Positions 32,214 to 33,361 of a stretch of DNA of 33,361 nt are shown here, in pieces (the first letter of the stretch is position 1; each line of letters opens with the position of its first letter). The DNA comes from an uncultured Bacteroidota bacterium (GTDB taxonomy: Bacteria; Bacteroidota; Bacteroidia; Bacteroidales; VadinHA17): assembly GCA_937864815.1 (NCBI GenBank), contig CALMJY010000342.1, positions 1 to 33,361 of the forward strand, read 5' to 3'. Under the pieces are notes generated by a model. The model did not search any database. It worked only from the letters and a program-made list of their open reading frames with translations, and was not told where the DNA came from. The position numbers were made by a program, and so were the translations under genes.

Positions 32214-33361
32214 GTGATAACTGAAAAGATATTTGATAAATTAAAGATCCTTGCAGAGTCAGCGAAGTATGACGTATCATGTGCTTCGAGCGGAACCCAG
32301 CGGTCCAACAAGGCAGGGACAATCGGCAACACTTCAGCATGGGGAATCTGTCACAGTTTTTCGGAAGACGGGCGTTGTATATCCCTTATGAAAGTGATGC
32401 TCAGCAACAATTGTATTTACGACTGTGCCTACTGCATAAACAGAAGGAGCAATGATCATCCCAGAGCCACTTTCACCTCACAGGAAGTTTCAGATCTTAC
32501 TATCGGATTCTACCGGAGGAATTATATTGAAGGGCTTTTTCTCAGTTCCGGAGTAATCAGGAATCCTGATTATACAATGGAGCAGATGATTGCTGCGATA
32601 AAGCACCTTCGGGTCCGCCATCGCTATAACGGGTATATTCATATGAAAGTGATACCGGGTTGTGGTCAGGAGCTTATCCTTGAATCAGGAAGATGGGCTG
32701 ACAGGCTGAGTGTCAATATGGAGATTCCTACAGAGGAAAATCTCAAATATCTTGCTCCGGAAAAAAATTATGAGACAATTCTCAGGCCAATCAGGATGAT
32801 TACTGAAAAGATTTCCGAAAACAGGGAGGACAGACGCAAGTTCAGAAAGGTTGATAAATTCACTCCAGCGGGTCAGAGTACACAGCTTATTGTGGGTGCA
32901 ACGAATGATAATGACAGGACTGTTCTGAAACTGGCAAGCAGGCTATATACACAGCGTAATCTGAAGCGAGTTTATTACTCCGGTTATATACCTGTAAACG
33001 ATTACGACAGGAGATTGCCTGCTCTAAAAGTTCCGCCGCTGCAAAGAGAGCACCGGCTTTATCAGGCTGACTGGTTGCTTCGTTTCTATGGATTCAGTGT
33101 TGAGGATATAGTAAATGATGATTACCCGGACCTTGATCTGGCACTTGATCCGAAGGTCAACTATGCATTCAGGCATCCTGACATGTTCCCTGTCGATATT
33201 AATAAAGCTGATTATTACATGCTTCTGAAGATTCCCGGAATCGGACCAAGGTCAGCAGACCTGATTGTATCATCGCGCAGGCATTCCCGACTAAATTCTG
33301 ACCATCTGAAAAAAATGGGTGTGGTAATGAAGCGGGCCAGGTACTTCATTACATGCAATGA
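32214..33361 (+). CDS. radical SAM protein, putative DNA modification/repair family (partial)
   Basis: 382 codons are visible and the frame runs off the window, so the protein is C-terminally cut. The start is inferred as GTG at 32214 (VITEKIFDKLKILAESAKYD), the only usable start between the in-frame stop at 32196 and the conserved YDVSCASSGTQRSN; its ribosome site is poor. The radical SAM cluster motif is CIYDCAYC (Cys67, Cys71, Cys74), and MLSNNC, IEGLFLSSGVI and HMKVIPGCGQELI follow as in the family. VDINKADYYMLLKIPGIGPR (about residues 325-345) is a helix-hairpin-helix DNA-binding motif. Members usually precede a uracil-DNA-glycosylase-linked partner, which would lie beyond the window. 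The reaction is unknown. Confidence 0.85.
   Translation, partial: MITEKIFDKLKILAESAKYDVSCASSGTQRSNKAGTIGNTSAWGICHSFSEDGRCISLMKVMLSNNCIYDCAYCINRRSNDHPRATFTSQEVSDLTIGFYRRNYIEGLFLSSGVIRNPDYTMEQMIAAIKHLRVRHRYNGYIHMKVIPGCGQELILESGRWADRLSVNMEIPTEENLKYLAPEKNYETILRPIRMITEKISENREDRRKFRKVDKFTPAGQSTQLIVGATNDNDRTVLKLASRLYTQRNLKRVYYSGYIPVNDYDRRLPALKVPPLQREHRLYQADWLLRFYGFSVEDIVNDDYPDLDLALDPKVNYAFRHPDMFPVDINKADYYMLLKIPGIGPRSADLIVSSRRHSRLNSDHLKKMGVVMKRARYFITCN

Overview
The window reads as a chromosome segment of a Bacteroidota bacterium, most likely of the Bacteroidales/Marinilabiliales type. The basis is a fused lpxC-fabZ gene, a lipid A cluster ordered HD protein - lpxD - lpxC/fabZ - lpxA, promoters of the TTG...TAnnTTTG kind, few Shine-Dalgarno sequences, and families common in that phylum (DUF4139, DUF3795, very long ABC permease/M1-like proteins). 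No rRNA, tRNA, CRISPR array or intact transposase was recognised.

Layout. Positions 39-4657 (+): an NhaD/citrate-type ion transporter, a secreted DUF4139 (MuiA-like) protein, a YccF membrane protein, a large hairpin repeat and thiamine-monophosphate kinase (thiL). Positions 4658-9261 (-): lpxA, lpxC-fabZ, lpxD and an HD-domain hydrolase, probably one transcription unit driven from a good promoter at 9280-9308; thiL and lpxA converge with no base between them. Positions 9474-25161 (+): a 15.7-kb export cluster. It encodes an ABC ATPase, an 1150-residue ABC permease with a degenerate M1-peptidase-like exterior and a golvesin-like C-terminus, a TolC-type channel, a lipoprotein membrane-fusion protein, an RND pump, a second RND pump fused in one reading frame to extra membrane helices and a complete ABC ATPase domain (1584 aa), and a small ABC-2 permease. 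The RND-ABC fusion is the most unusual object here: it suggests a double RND tripartite pump physically joined to an ATP-driven module.

Positions 25162-28980 form an A/T-richer accessory island of short + strand genes with their own promoters and many repeats: a Bro-N/DinD-like protein framed by two related hairpin repeats, two MNT nucleotidyltransferase (antitoxin) genes, each followed by a HEPN toxin gene that has lost its middle, and a cysteine hydrolase of the isochorismatase family. The same kind of toxin decay has occurred twice, leaving both antitoxins intact.

Positions 29017-33361 (+): a CPA2 cation:proton antiporter with TrkA domains, a DUF3795 cysteine-rich protein, a 474-bp nested inverted-repeat element that looks like a non-autonomous mobile element, and the 5' part of a radical SAM protein of the putative DNA modification/repair family, cut by the window end.
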